A stretch of DNA of 9,276 nucleotides from an uncultured Gemmatimonadota bacterium (GCA_903894655.1 CAITQY010000044.1:1-9276); one strand, 5' to 3'; counted from the first letter of the stretch, positions 1-6,820 are shown. Numbers and translations are program-made. The notes: a model not told the origin generated them from the letters alone.

Positions 1-858
1 CGCTTCCTCACCGGCGCCAATCTGTCGCTCGTGCTGAGTCAGGTGATGGTGGTGGGCGTGCTCGCCATCGGGCAAACGCTGGTGATTCTCACCGGCGGCA
101 TCGACCTCGCCTGCGGCATGATCATGGCGCTAGGGTCGATCGTCATGAGCCTGCTGGCGGTGAAGCACGGGTGGCATCCCGCCATGGCCATCGCCGGCGG
201 CATGGGTGTGACCACCATCGCTGGCATGATCAACGGTCTGCTGGTCACCCGCATCAAACTGCCGCCGTTCATCGTCACACTGGGCACGATGAACATTGCC
301 TTTGCGATCACGCAGCTCGTGTCGCGGGCGCAGACGTTCACCGACCTGCCACCGCTGCTCACGTGGCTTGGCCAGAGCGTGCGCGTGGCGAACACGCCGA
401 TCGCCTTCGGCGCCCTTGCCATGCTGCTCCTGTACGCCCTTGCGTACGTAGTGCTGCGCGAGACCGCGGCGGGCCGACATGTGTACGCCGTGGGGAACAA
501 CCTCGAGGCCGCGCGCTTATCTGGCATCAACACCAACCGGGTGCTGCTCAGCGTGTATATGCTGTCGGGACTGTGCGCCGGCGTGGCCGCGCTGTTGTCG
601 ATCGCGCGCACCGGCGTGGGCGACCCGCAAAGTGGACAGACCGAAAATCTCGATGCCGTGACCGCCGTGGTGCTGGGCGGCACGAGCCTGTTCGGTGGAC
701 GTGGGCTCATACTCGGGTCGCTCATCGGCGCGCTGATCGTGGGCGTGTTCCGCAACGGGCTCACGCTCATGGGCGTGTCGTCGGTGTATCAGATTTTAGT
801 CACCGGCGTGCTGGTGATTCTGGCCGTGGCCACCGATCAGTGGTCACGAAAGGCATGA
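1..858 (+). CDS. Sugar ABC transporter permease, ribose/fructose type (5' end missing)
   Basis: Inner-membrane permease of a carbohydrate ABC importer (RbsC/FrcC/XylH family, BPD_transp_2 fold). The reading frame is open from base 1 to the TGA at 856-858, giving 285 residues; homologues have about 320-360, so roughly the first 40-70 residues lie outside the window. A GTG at 31 is an internal codon, because the residues before it (RFLTGANLSLVL) already match the family. Seen in the sequence: about eight hydrophobic segments, the family motif LVILTGGIDL near the left edge, the ATPase-coupling loop with GNNLEAARLSGI, and the late VLGGTSLFGG motif. The stop is 10 bases before the ATPase start, so the two are almost certainly co-transcribed. 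Permease-then-ATPase order matches the frcBCA layout of rhizobia. Substrate is inferred only to be a monosaccharide or related polyol. Confidence 0.93.
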   Translation, partial: RFLTGANLSLVLSQVMVVGVLAIGQTLVILTGGIDLACGMIMALGSIVMSLLAVKHGWHPAMAIAGGMGVTTIAGMINGLLVTRIKLPPFIVTLGTMNIAFAITQLVSRAQTFTDLPPLLTWLGQSVRVANTPIAFGALAMLLLYALAYVVLRETAAGRHVYAVGNNLEAARLSGINTNRVLLSVYMLSGLCAGVAALLSIARTGVGDPQSGQTENLDAVTAVVLGGTSLFGGRGLILGSLIGALIVGVFRNGLTLMGVSSVYQILVTGVLVILAVATDQWSRKA

Positions 859-868
859 GGACCGTGTC

Positions 869-1663
869 GTGAACGATCAGCCCTCTCCGATGGTGCTCGA
901 GGCGCGTGGCCTCGTGAAGCGCTACGGTCACGTGACCGCACTCGACGGCGCCGACTTCGAAGTGCGCGCGGGTGAGATCATGGCCGTGATCGGCGACAAC
1001 GGCGCCGGCAAGTCGTCGCTCATCAAGGCGCTATCGGGGGCATCCATTTCCGATAGCGGCGAGATCTGGCTGGATGGCGCGCGCGTACACTTCACGGGTC
1101 CCAGCGATGCACGTCGCGCCGGCATTGAAACCGTGTACCAGGACCTCGCGCTGGCGCCCGCGATGTCGATCGCCGAGAATCTGTTCTTAGGGCGCGAACA
1201 TCGTCGCGTTGGCCTCGCGGGGTCGCTGCTGCGGTTGCTCGACCGCACGCGCATGGAGCGCGAGGCCGCCGAGCATCTGCAGCAGCTCGGCATTGGTATA
1301 CGCTCGATCACGCAGGCCGTGGAGACGCTCTCCGGTGGTCAGCGACAAGGGATCGCCGTGGCGCGCAGCGCGGCCTTCGCGCGACATGTGGTGATTCTGG
1401 ATGAACCCACCGCGGCGCTGGGCGTGAAAGAGAGCGGCATGGTGCTCGACCTCATCACGCGCGTGCGCGATCGTGGATTAAGCGTGATACTGATCAGTCA
1501 CAACATGCCGCACGTGTTTGCGCTGGCCGATCGGATTCACATTCAACGGCTGGGGCGACGGGCGGCGCTGGTGCATGCGAAGGAGATCGGGATGGCGGAT
1601 GCGGTGGCGGTGATGACCGGGGCCGTGGAGTGGCCGGCGACGCTCCGCGAGAATCGAGGATGA
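869..1663 (+). CDS. frcA: Sugar ABC transporter ATP-binding protein, FrcA-like single-domain type
   Basis: Cytoplasmic ATPase that powers the adjacent permease. The 264 residues hold one complete ABC domain: Walker A GDNGAGKS at 42-49, Q-loop Gln91 in VYQDLAL, signature LSGGQRQ at 154-160, Walker B VVILDE at 174-179 with catalytic Glu179, and H-loop His211 in ISHNMPHVF. Most ribose-type transporters use a double-length ATPase of about 500 residues (RbsA, XylG, MglA). The short length together with the stretches GVKES, ISHNMPHVF and ADRIHIQRLG is typical of the FrcA fructose-import branch, as I recall that family. The GTG start at 869 follows a GAGG-containing stretch (857-860) at the end of the permease gene. 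No sugar kinase (frcK) follows, unlike the rhizobial operon; a different unit begins about 180 bases downstream. Fructose is the likeliest substrate by family, but it is not shown by the sequence. Confidence 0.93.
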   Translation: MNDQPSPMVLEARGLVKRYGHVTALDGADFEVRAGEIMAVIGDNGAGKSSLIKALSGASISDSGEIWLDGARVHFTGPSDARRAGIETVYQDLALAPAMSIAENLFLGREHRRVGLAGSLLRLLDRTRMEREAAEHLQQLGIGIRSITQAVETLSGGQRQGIAVARSAAFARHVVILDEPTAALGVKESGMVLDLITRVRDRGLSVILISHNMPHVFALADRIHIQRLGRRAALVHAKEIGMADAVAVMTGAVEWPATLRENRG

Positions 1664-1840
1664 GGAGGCGCTGCTGATTTCCGATCCGGTCGCTCACCAC
1701 GGTCTGCGCCGTCCCGAAAAAACTCAATAGGGACTCGTCCTCTCACACAGCGATGGCGGCTCCACCGAAACGGGGCAAGTTCAGTGTGCAGAGGGGCATC
1801 CCACCTGCCGACGACCGCGCCACGTCGGTAGATTGTCCTC

Positions 1841-2056
1841 ATGTCGACCGCTCGCCGCAACATGACCGTTCGTGTGGTGTCGCTCCACAGTCCGGAAGCA
1901 GGTGACAGCCGGGTGGCTGGCACGCCGTCCGAGCGTGTGGCATTGGTGGCGGTGCTCAGCGCCGATCTCTGGGCTCACACGCGCGCGCCGTTGCCTGTGT
2001 ATGAGCGGGCCGCGATGCCGGTGACGGTCGTGACACGTCAGGCGAACCGCCGGTAG
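1841..2056 (+). CDS. Small 71-residue protein of unknown function, partner of the downstream nucleotidyltransferase
   Basis: I do not recognise a named domain. The 71-residue product has an N-terminal basic start (MSTARRNM), a beta-like stretch (TVRVVSLHS), then a helical middle containing TPSERVALVAVLSADLW, and a C-terminal Pro/Arg-rich tail. From memory, proteins with the pattern 'TP.ER..LV..L..D.W' occur immediately before AbiEii-like nucleotidyltransferases in Gemmatimonadota and Acidobacteriota; this was not checked. There is no signal peptide, membrane segment or clear helix-turn-helix. The stop at 2054-2056 is 6 bases before the next ATG, so the pair should be translated together. Start choice: ATG at 1841 has a modest GGTAG stretch about 8 bases upstream; ATG at 1862 (Met8) is also possible and would give 64 residues. 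By position and size it could be an antitoxin, but that is inference. Confidence 0.7.
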   Translation: MSTARRNMTVRVVSLHSPEAGDSRVAGTPSERVALVAVLSADLWAHTRAPLPVYERAAMPVTVVTRQANRR

Positions 2057-2062
2057 CCGGGC

Positions 2063-2509
2063 ATGATCGAGGACTTCCGGGATTTTCTCGCCGAGCTGCG
2101 TCGCGCCGAGGCGCGTTTCCTCGTGGTGGGCGCGCACGCCCTCGCAGCCCATGGCGTGCCACGAGCGACGGTCGACCTCGACGTGTGGATCGACGCGTCC
2201 CCGGAGAATGTGAGTCGCGTCTGGGCGGCGCTCGCCGCGTTCGGTGCACCGCTTTCCACACTGAAGATCACCGAGGCCGATCTTACACGCCCGGATACCG
2301 TCGCGCAGTTTGGACTCCCCCCGTGGCGCATCGACATCCTCACGGGGATCAGCGGCGTGACCTTCGACGAGGCGTGGCCTGAGCGGATCGAGGCTGACTT
2401 CGAAGACGTGTCGGTCCCGTTCATCGGTCGCGCCGCCTTCGTCCGCAACAAGCGGGCGAGTGGCCGCCTCAAGGATCTCGCCGATATCGACTCGCTCGAC
2501 GGTGAGTGA
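2063..2509 (+). CDS. Minimal nucleotidyltransferase-fold protein (AbiEii/DUF6036-like), possible toxin-antitoxin component
   Basis: A 148-residue cytoplasmic protein with the core of the DNA-polymerase-beta-like nucleotidyltransferase fold. After a first helix (FRDFLAELRRAEARF) come LVVGAHALAAHG at 20-31, then PRATVDLDVWI with the metal-binding pair Asp38/Asp40, and a third acidic residue, Asp91, in PPWRIDILT. The C-terminal motif FVRNKRASGRLKDLADI (126-142) is the usual ending of this family. All three acidic positions are present, so it may be an active transferase moving a nucleotide onto a protein or RNA; the target is unknown. It is far shorter than AbiEii proper (about 300 residues) because it lacks the C-terminal extension. 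ATG at 2063 is the only sensible start and lies 6 bases after the 71-residue gene. Family-level assignment is firm, biological role is not. Confidence 0.85.
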   Translation: MIEDFRDFLAELRRAEARFLVVGAHALAAHGVPRATVDLDVWIDASPENVSRVWAALAAFGAPLSTLKITEADLTRPDTVAQFGLPPWRIDILTGISGVTFDEAWPERIEADFEDVSVPFIGRAAFVRNKRASGRLKDLADIDSLDGE

Positions 2510-2535
2510 CGCGGCCCGGGTCTCCGCCCGCCTAA

Positions 2536-2560
2536 CCGCCGCCCTCGCCGACCGCGGCGG
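2536..2560 (+). terminator. GC-rich hairpin downstream of the nucleotidyltransferase gene, possible terminator
   Basis: A 7-bp perfect stem (CCGCCGC at 2536-2542 pairing with GCGGCGG at 2554-2560) with an 11-base loop begins 27 bases after the stop at 2507-2509. It is followed by AATTCCC, not a run of T, so it is not a classical intrinsic terminator. Hairpins of this strength arise by chance in GC-rich DNA, so this is a weak call supported mostly by its position. Confidence 0.22.
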
Positions 2561-2696
2561 AATTCCCGAACAAGCTCACACGCCGATAATGCGGTACAGC
2601 GTGCTTCGCCCGCTCCGACCGCAGCCCATGTGGGCATCCCCACGTCTAGGAAAATGAACACGACGCGAGCGTGTGTTACTTTTGACGCCGAAAACT

Positions 2697-2703
2697 AGGA
2701 GGT
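2697..2703 (+). promoter_or_regulatory. Consensus Shine-Dalgarno site for the TPR lipoprotein gene
   Basis: AGGAGGT lies 6 bases before the ATG at 2710. It is the strongest ribosome binding site in the window and fixes the start of the lipoprotein gene, suggesting high translation. I could not identify a convincing promoter in the 187 bases between it and the previous stop. Confidence 0.85.
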
Positions 2704-2709
2704 CCGACC

Positions 2710-4386
2710 ATGACGAAGCGCGCTATTCTCCGGCAGGCGTCCATCGCCCTGCTCCTTGTTGTCACCGCGTGCAGCCGTGATGCCAAACCCGCCGCGCACA
2801 ACGCGGGCATGGCCGCGCCGGCCGCGCGAACCGCGCTGCTCGAGAAGCTCGGGCCGTACCATCGGGCAATCCGTACTAACAGTACCGAGGCGCAGCAGTT
2901 CTTCGACGAAGGCCTCACCCTGCTCTACGGCTTCAATCACGAGGAAGCCGTGGCCTCCTTCGCGCGGGCCGCGGCGCTCGACACGCTGTCGCCCATGCCG
3001 CACTGGGGAATGGCGCTCGCGCTCGGCACGAACATCAACGATCCCGCACCCGCCGACCGCTTGGCGAAAGCATTCACCCATCTCGCCCAAGCCGCGCGTC
3101 GCGCCGCAAATGGAAGCGAGGTCGAACAAGGGCTCGTGGCCGCGCTGGGCACGCGCTACGTCGCCAATCCCACCGGCGATCAGTCGGTGCGCGAGACGGC
3201 CTATTCCGACGCGATGGGCGCGCTGGCCGCCCGATTCCCAGATGACGCCGACGTGGGAGCCCTGCACGCCGAGAGCCTCATGAACCGGCATCCGTGGCGC
3301 CTGTACACGGCCGACGGGACCCCCGAGGCGTGGACGCCACCCATCGTGGCGCAACTCGAACGCGTGATCGCCCTTCATCCTGAACATCCGGGCGCCAACC
3401 ACTACTACATCCACGCCATCGAAGCGTCGAAGGCGCCGGAGCGCGCAGCGCAGTCGGCCCGCCGCCTGGAGACGCTCGTCCCCGGGGCGGGGCATCTCGT
3501 GCACATGCCGTCGCACATTTACATCCGCACCGGTGAGTACGCGCGCTCCGCCAAGGCCAATGCCGCCGCCGCGGCGGTCGATGAGGCGTACTTCGGGCCG
3601 AACGGCGCGCAGACGTTTTACGCGATGGGTTATTACGCCCACAACCTGCACTTCGAGTCCGCGTCGGCGATGTTTGCGGGCAACTTGGCCGAAGCACGTG
3701 CCAGCGCCGCGCGCACCGTGAAGGTCGCCGATCCCGTGGCCGACCAGATGGCGATGCTCGAACCGTTCGCAGCGCTGGAGCTGTTCGTGCTCGTGCGCTT
3801 CGGGCAGTGGACCGACATCCTCGCCAACGCCACGCAACCGCCCACGGCCACCCGCACGCTGCAGACCGGCTTCTTCTACTGGGCACGCGGGGCGGCGCTC
3901 GCCGCCAGCGGGCAGGCAGCGAACGCGGAGCAAGCGCTCGCCACGTTGCAGCGCACGGCGCGCGGCGTGCCGAAGGACGCGATGGTCGGGCCCGTGAACT
4001 GGGGTGGTGACGTGCTCGCGGTGGCGATCGCCGATCTCACCGGCCGCATCGCCGAGGCGAAGGGTGACCGCACGGGTGCGATTGCGGCATTCACCGAGGC
4101 GGTGGCCGCCGAGGACAAGCTCGGATACAACGAGCCGCCGGACTGGCTGCTCCCCGAGCGCGAGCGACTCGGGGTCGCGCTGCTGTCGGCGGGCCGCGCA
4201 CCCGAGGCCGAGGCGGTCTTTCGTGCGGAGTTGGCCAAGCATCCACAAAATCCACGCGCACTCTTCGGCGTGTGGAAGAGTCTGCAGGCGCAGCGCCGGG
4301 ACGCGACGGCGGCGCAGCGCGCGTTCACGGCCGCGTGGTCGGGGGCCGACATCACACTCGGCGACGATCTCTATCCGACGCGTTAG
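2710..4386 (+). CDS. Tetratricopeptide-repeat lipoprotein with conserved His-rich motifs
   Basis: A 558-residue predicted lipoprotein. Residues 1-20 form a signal peptide (basic MTKR, hydrophobic core) ending in the lipobox VTAC with Cys21 as the lipidated residue, so the mature protein should sit on a membrane facing the periplasm. The rest is helical TPR-like sequence: FFDEGLTLLYGFNHEEAVASFARAAAL near residues 64-91 is a clear TPR unit, and Ala-rich helix pairs continue to the end. Within it are motifs unusually rich in His and aromatics: PHWGMALALG (His98), NRHPWRLY (His194), HPGANHYYIHAIE at 226-238, and GAGHLVHMPSHIY at 259-271. I recall these as the hallmark of a widespread, uncharacterised bacterial family. 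The function is unknown; metal binding or catalysis is only a suggestion. The gene is 17 bases before the glyoxalase-fold gene and probably leads that operon. Confidence 0.92.
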   Translation: MTKRAILRQASIALLLVVTACSRDAKPAAHNAGMAAPAARTALLEKLGPYHRAIRTNSTEAQQFFDEGLTLLYGFNHEEAVASFARAAALDTLSPMPHWGMALALGTNINDPAPADRLAKAFTHLAQAARRAANGSEVEQGLVAALGTRYVANPTGDQSVRETAYSDAMGALAARFPDDADVGALHAESLMNRHPWRLYTADGTPEAWTPPIVAQLERVIALHPEHPGANHYYIHAIEASKAPERAAQSARRLETLVPGAGHLVHMPSHIYIRTGEYARSAKANAAAAAVDEAYFGPNGAQTFYAMGYYAHNLHFESASAMFAGNLAEARASAARTVKVADPVADQMAMLEPFAALELFVLVRFGQWTDILANATQPPTATRTLQTGFFYWARGAALAASGQAANAEQALATLQRTARGVPKDAMVGPVNWGGDVLAVAIADLTGRIAEAKGDRTGAIAAFTEAVAAEDKLGYNEPPDWLLPERERLGVALLSAGRAPEAEAVFRAELAKHPQNPRALFGVWKSLQAQRRDATAAQRAFTAAWSGADITLGDDLYPTR

Positions 4387-4403
4387 GACAGCGAGGAGCG
4401 ATC

Positions 4404-4796
4404 ATGACGGTCAGGATCGAAGCGGTGCATCCGGTGTTGATGTCCCGTAACGTCGCGGTCTCCGTTCGTTTCTACGCGCAGCTGGGATTTCACGTGACCT
4501 TCCAGGACGATCCGGTGCAGCCGCGGTATGCGGCGGTCAGACGCGACGACGTCGAGCTCCACCTGCAGTGGCACGACGCGCACCAGTGGGCGCATCCGGT
4601 CGATCGCTCGACTTATCGCTTCGTGGTGTCTGACGTCGATGCGTGTTATGCGGAACTCGCGAGCACGCCGGCGCTCCACGAGGTGCTCCGCAGTGACAGC
4701 CCATGGCGTTGCCCGGGCGACACGCCGTGGGGAACGCGCGAGTTTCATGTGCGCGACCCCGACGGCAACGGCTTGCAGTTCTACCGGATGCGCTGA
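4404..4796 (+). CDS. Glyoxalase/bleomycin-resistance superfamily (VOC fold) protein
   Basis: A 130-residue cytoplasmic protein made of two beta-alpha-beta-beta-beta units. The first half has the VOC opening HPVLMSRNVAVSVRFYAQLGF at 9-29 (family pattern 'P.L...D...A..FY..LGF') and the strand VELHLQWH at 50-57. The second half ends in WGTREFHVRDPDGNGLQFYR at 109-128, the standard VOC closing strand. This arrangement most resembles bleomycin-binding-type proteins (about 120-130 residues), which sequester a ligand, rather than metal-dependent glyoxalase I. The true ligand or reaction cannot be told from sequence. The frame is open further upstream to 4272, overlapping the lipoprotein gene, but ATG at 4404 is preferred because it has GAGGAG at 4393-4398 and fits the family length. 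It lies between the lipoprotein and the kinase in one apparent operon. Confidence 0.88.
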   Translation: MTVRIEAVHPVLMSRNVAVSVRFYAQLGFHVTFQDDPVQPRYAAVRRDDVELHLQWHDAHQWAHPVDRSTYRFVVSDVDACYAELASTPALHEVLRSDSPWRCPGDTPWGTREFHVRDPDGNGLQFYRMR

Positions 4797-4815
4797 CGGT
4801 CGCGGACGCATCCCG

Positions 4816-6732
4816 ATGCTAACGTGCCAGTCAATGATGAACGCGACATCATATTCCGACGTCGGCATGAACATCGCAGACACGGCCGTCGGCATCCTCC
4901 TCGAGGATGCCAACGGCCTCGTCCAGCACTGCACGCCGTCCCTGCTGCGGCACGTGGGATTGCCGGAGCCGTCCACTCCGTCTCGTGGCCGCCCGTCGAG
5001 CGCGCTCCACGAGGCAGTGGCCACGGCCTTTCTCGATCGCGCCGGGTACCTCGACGGCGTCGCGTTCCTGCGCAGCCGCGGTGAGGCCGTATACCGGGAG
5101 CCGCTGACCACCGCGGCGGGGCACGCGCTCGAGCGCACGTACGTGCCGCTCCGTGACGGCGACGTGCTCACCGGCACGTTGTGGCAATTCAGCGCGGCGC
5201 GCTCCCCAGATGACCGCACCGCCGAACGACTCGCGCTCTTCGAGGGGATCTTCGCGGCGCTCCCCGGTCAGATGGCGGTCCTCTCCCCCACCGGTCGCTA
5301 CGAGTTCGTCACCCCCAGTGCCATCCGCGACGAGGCGCTGCGCTCGTGGATCATCGGGCGCACCGATCGGGAGTATGCGGCATATCGCGGACGGGCGGCC
5401 AGCTTCGCCGAGGCGCGCGAGGCGTCGATCCGCCGCGTGGTGGAGGGGCGTGAGATCGACGAGTACGAAGAGGTGCTGCGCGATGCCGATAGCGCTGCCC
5501 GCCATTACCAGCGCCACATGGTGCCGATGTTCGGGGCCGATGGCACGGTGGAGCGCGTGCTGGGATACGGCCTCGATCTCACGCAGCTGCGGCGGGTGGA
5601 GCAGCAGCTCGTGCAATCGCAGAAGATGGACGCGCTGGGTCGGCTGGCCGGCGGCATCGCGCACGATTTCAACAACCTGCTCACGGTGATCGCCGGTTGT
5701 GGCGATGCCCTCATGCTGGAGATCGACGAGGGCGACGCGCGGCGTGAGGTGCTCGAGCCCATCCTTGAAGCCAGCAAGCGGGCGGCCGATCTGACCCAAC
5801 AGCTGCTGGCGTTCAGCCGCCGGTCGGTGCAGCAAGTCACGAGTGTCAATGTCGTGGAAGTGCTTGACCGCACCGTCGCGATGCTGCGCCGCTTGGTGAG
5901 CGACACCATCGAGATCAGGGTGCATCGCGCGCCGGGGGCGCAGCACGTACCACTTGATGCATCGCAGCTGCAGCAGGTGCTGGTGAACCTTGTCGTGAAC
6001 GCCCGCGACGCGATGGCGTCGGGTGGAACGGTCTCCATCGAGCTCCGTCCGTTATCACTGGCCGAGCCTACCTTCGGGCTCGCGGCGGGTGAGTACGTGG
6101 AACTGGAGGTCAGCGACACGGGCCACGGTATGACCGAAGAGGTCCGTCAGCAGGTGTTCGAACCCTTCTTCACCACGAAGCCGGCGGGCGAGGGGACCGG
6201 GCTGGGTCTTTCCACGGTGTACGGGATTGTCACCACCGCGAATGGCACGATCCGCATCACCAGCGCGGTTGGCGAAGGCACCTCCATTCATGTACTCCTG
6301 CCGAGCGACCGTCGGGAACTCGTCAGCGGTGCGCCAGCGACGGCCAGCGCGCCGGTGCGCGGTACCGGTACCATTCTGCTGGTGGAGAACGATGCGCTGG
6401 TGCTCAACCTCGTCCGTCACACGCTGCAGGAGTTGGGGTACGAGATCCTCGCGGCACATGATGGGGTCGAGGCACTGGCCGTGGCGGCGCAGTACGAGGG
6501 GCCCATCGCGCTGCTGCTCACCGACGTCGTGATGCCGCACATGGGAGGGGGCACGTTAGCCCAGCGCCTGAAGGAGGGGCGCCCCGACACGCGCGTGCTG
6601 TTCATGAGCGGCTTTGTGGACGACCCCGCACTGGCGGCGGAGATTGCGCAGGGCGACGAGGGGTTTCTACAGAAGCCGTTCACGCTGCACCTGCTGGCCG
6701 AGCGCGTGGCGGGGGTACTGGCGCGGCCGTAA
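4816..6732 (+). CDS. Hybrid sensor histidine kinase (PAS-PAS-HisKA-HATPase-REC), soluble
   Basis: Signal-sensing kinase with its own receiver, 638 residues from this start. Domain order: a PAS-like region near 20-135 (VGILLEDANGLVQH), a second PAS from about 140 to 270 (LFEGIFAALPGQMAVLSPTG), HisKA with phospho-acceptor His283 in GGIAHDFNNLL, then HATPase with the N box LVNLVVNARDAM (Asn395), G1 VSDTGHGM (Asp434), F box FEPFFTTK and G2 GEGTGLGLS at 458-466. The receiver begins near 519 (TILLVEND), with Asp570 in LLTDVVMP as phosphate acceptor, Ser598 and Lys620 completing the site. No membrane segment is visible, so it should sense a cytoplasmic cue. No HPt or partner regulator is in the window. 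The start is uncertain: in-frame ATGs at 4816, 4834, 4837 and 4867 all lack a good ribosome binding site. It lies about 19 bases after the VOC gene. Confidence 0.92.
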   Translation: MLTCQSMMNATSYSDVGMNIADTAVGILLEDANGLVQHCTPSLLRHVGLPEPSTPSRGRPSSALHEAVATAFLDRAGYLDGVAFLRSRGEAVYREPLTTAAGHALERTYVPLRDGDVLTGTLWQFSAARSPDDRTAERLALFEGIFAALPGQMAVLSPTGRYEFVTPSAIRDEALRSWIIGRTDREYAAYRGRAASFAEAREASIRRVVEGREIDEYEEVLRDADSAARHYQRHMVPMFGADGTVERVLGYGLDLTQLRRVEQQLVQSQKMDALGRLAGGIAHDFNNLLTVIAGCGDALMLEIDEGDARREVLEPILEASKRAADLTQQLLAFSRRSVQQVTSVNVVEVLDRTVAMLRRLVSDTIEIRVHRAPGAQHVPLDASQLQQVLVNLVVNARDAMASGGTVSIELRPLSLAEPTFGLAAGEYVELEVSDTGHGMTEEVRQQVFEPFFTTKPAGEGTGLGLSTVYGIVTTANGTIRITSAVGEGTSIHVLLPSDRRELVSGAPATASAPVRGTGTILLVENDALVLNLVRHTLQELGYEILAAHDGVEALAVAAQYEGPIALLLTDVVMPHMGGGTLAQRLKEGRPDTRVLFMSGFVDDPALAAEIAQGDEGFLQKPFTLHLLAERVAGVLARP

Positions 6733-6738
6733 GATCTC

Positions 6739-6820
6739 TTCAAGGGGTCAGAGTTGTTGATCGGTTGCGTTTGATCGGTTGCGTTCAAAGAATCCGCATC
6801 AACAACTCTGACCCCTTGAA
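6739..6820. repeat. Palindromic element: perfect 23-bp inverted repeat with a 36-base loop
   Basis: Bases 6739-6761 and 6798-6820 are exact reverse complements over 23 positions; pairing stops at both outer flanks (C at 6738, C at 6821). The core of the arm is GGGGTCAGAGTTG. The loop (6762-6797) holds most of a 14-bp tandem duplication. The element sits 7 bases after the kinase stop and 43 bases before the end of the convergent gldA gene, so RNA from either strand would form the same long hairpin. It has no T-run, so it is not a classical intrinsic terminator, but could still end or protect both transcripts. Its style fits a REP- or MITE-like mobile repeat; I recall GGGGTCAGAGT-type arms recurring in genomes with REP-associated transposases, but could not check this. 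No transposase is present in the window. Confidence 0.88.
6757..6785 (+). repeat. 14-bp direct tandem duplication inside the palindromic element
   Basis: TTGATCGGTTGCGT occurs twice back to back (6757-6770 and 6771-6784) with one extra matching T at 6785. The first copy begins within the left arm of the inverted repeat (its TTGAT is part of the stem), and the second lies wholly in the loop. The second TTGAT could therefore compete with the first for pairing with the ATCAA of the right arm. A TTTGA/TCAAA pair (6770-6774 with 6785-6789) could also close a small inner hairpin. Confidence 0.9.

Noticed and set aside
39..770. 243-codon reverse-strand open frame opposite the permease
   Set aside because: No family resemblance; Ser/Pro/Arg-rich shadow of a gene with clear permease motifs.
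1711..1734. Small inverted repeat GTCCC/GGGAC after the ABC ATPase gene
   Set aside because: Only 5 bp with a 14-base loop and no T-run; expected by chance in GC-rich DNA.
2695..4248. 517-codon open frame on the reverse strand opposite the TPR lipoprotein
   Set aside because: It is a GC-driven shadow: Arg/Gly/His-rich with no domain, whereas the forward frame has a signal peptide, consensus ribosome binding site and TPR motifs.
4849..5946. 365-codon reverse-strand open frame opposite the kinase
   Set aside because: Low-complexity His/Arg/Ala-rich product with no recognisable motif; the forward frame carries a full set of kinase boxes.
6361..6372. Palindrome GGTACCGGTACC
   Set aside because: It encodes the Gly-Thr-Gly-Thr linker before the receiver domain and is explained by a repeated dipeptide; too short to call an operator.
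6739..6820. Classical Rho-independent bidirectional terminator
   Set aside because: The stem is long and convincing, but the 36-base loop is large and neither side has a T-run, so I list it as a repeat element with a possible terminator role instead.
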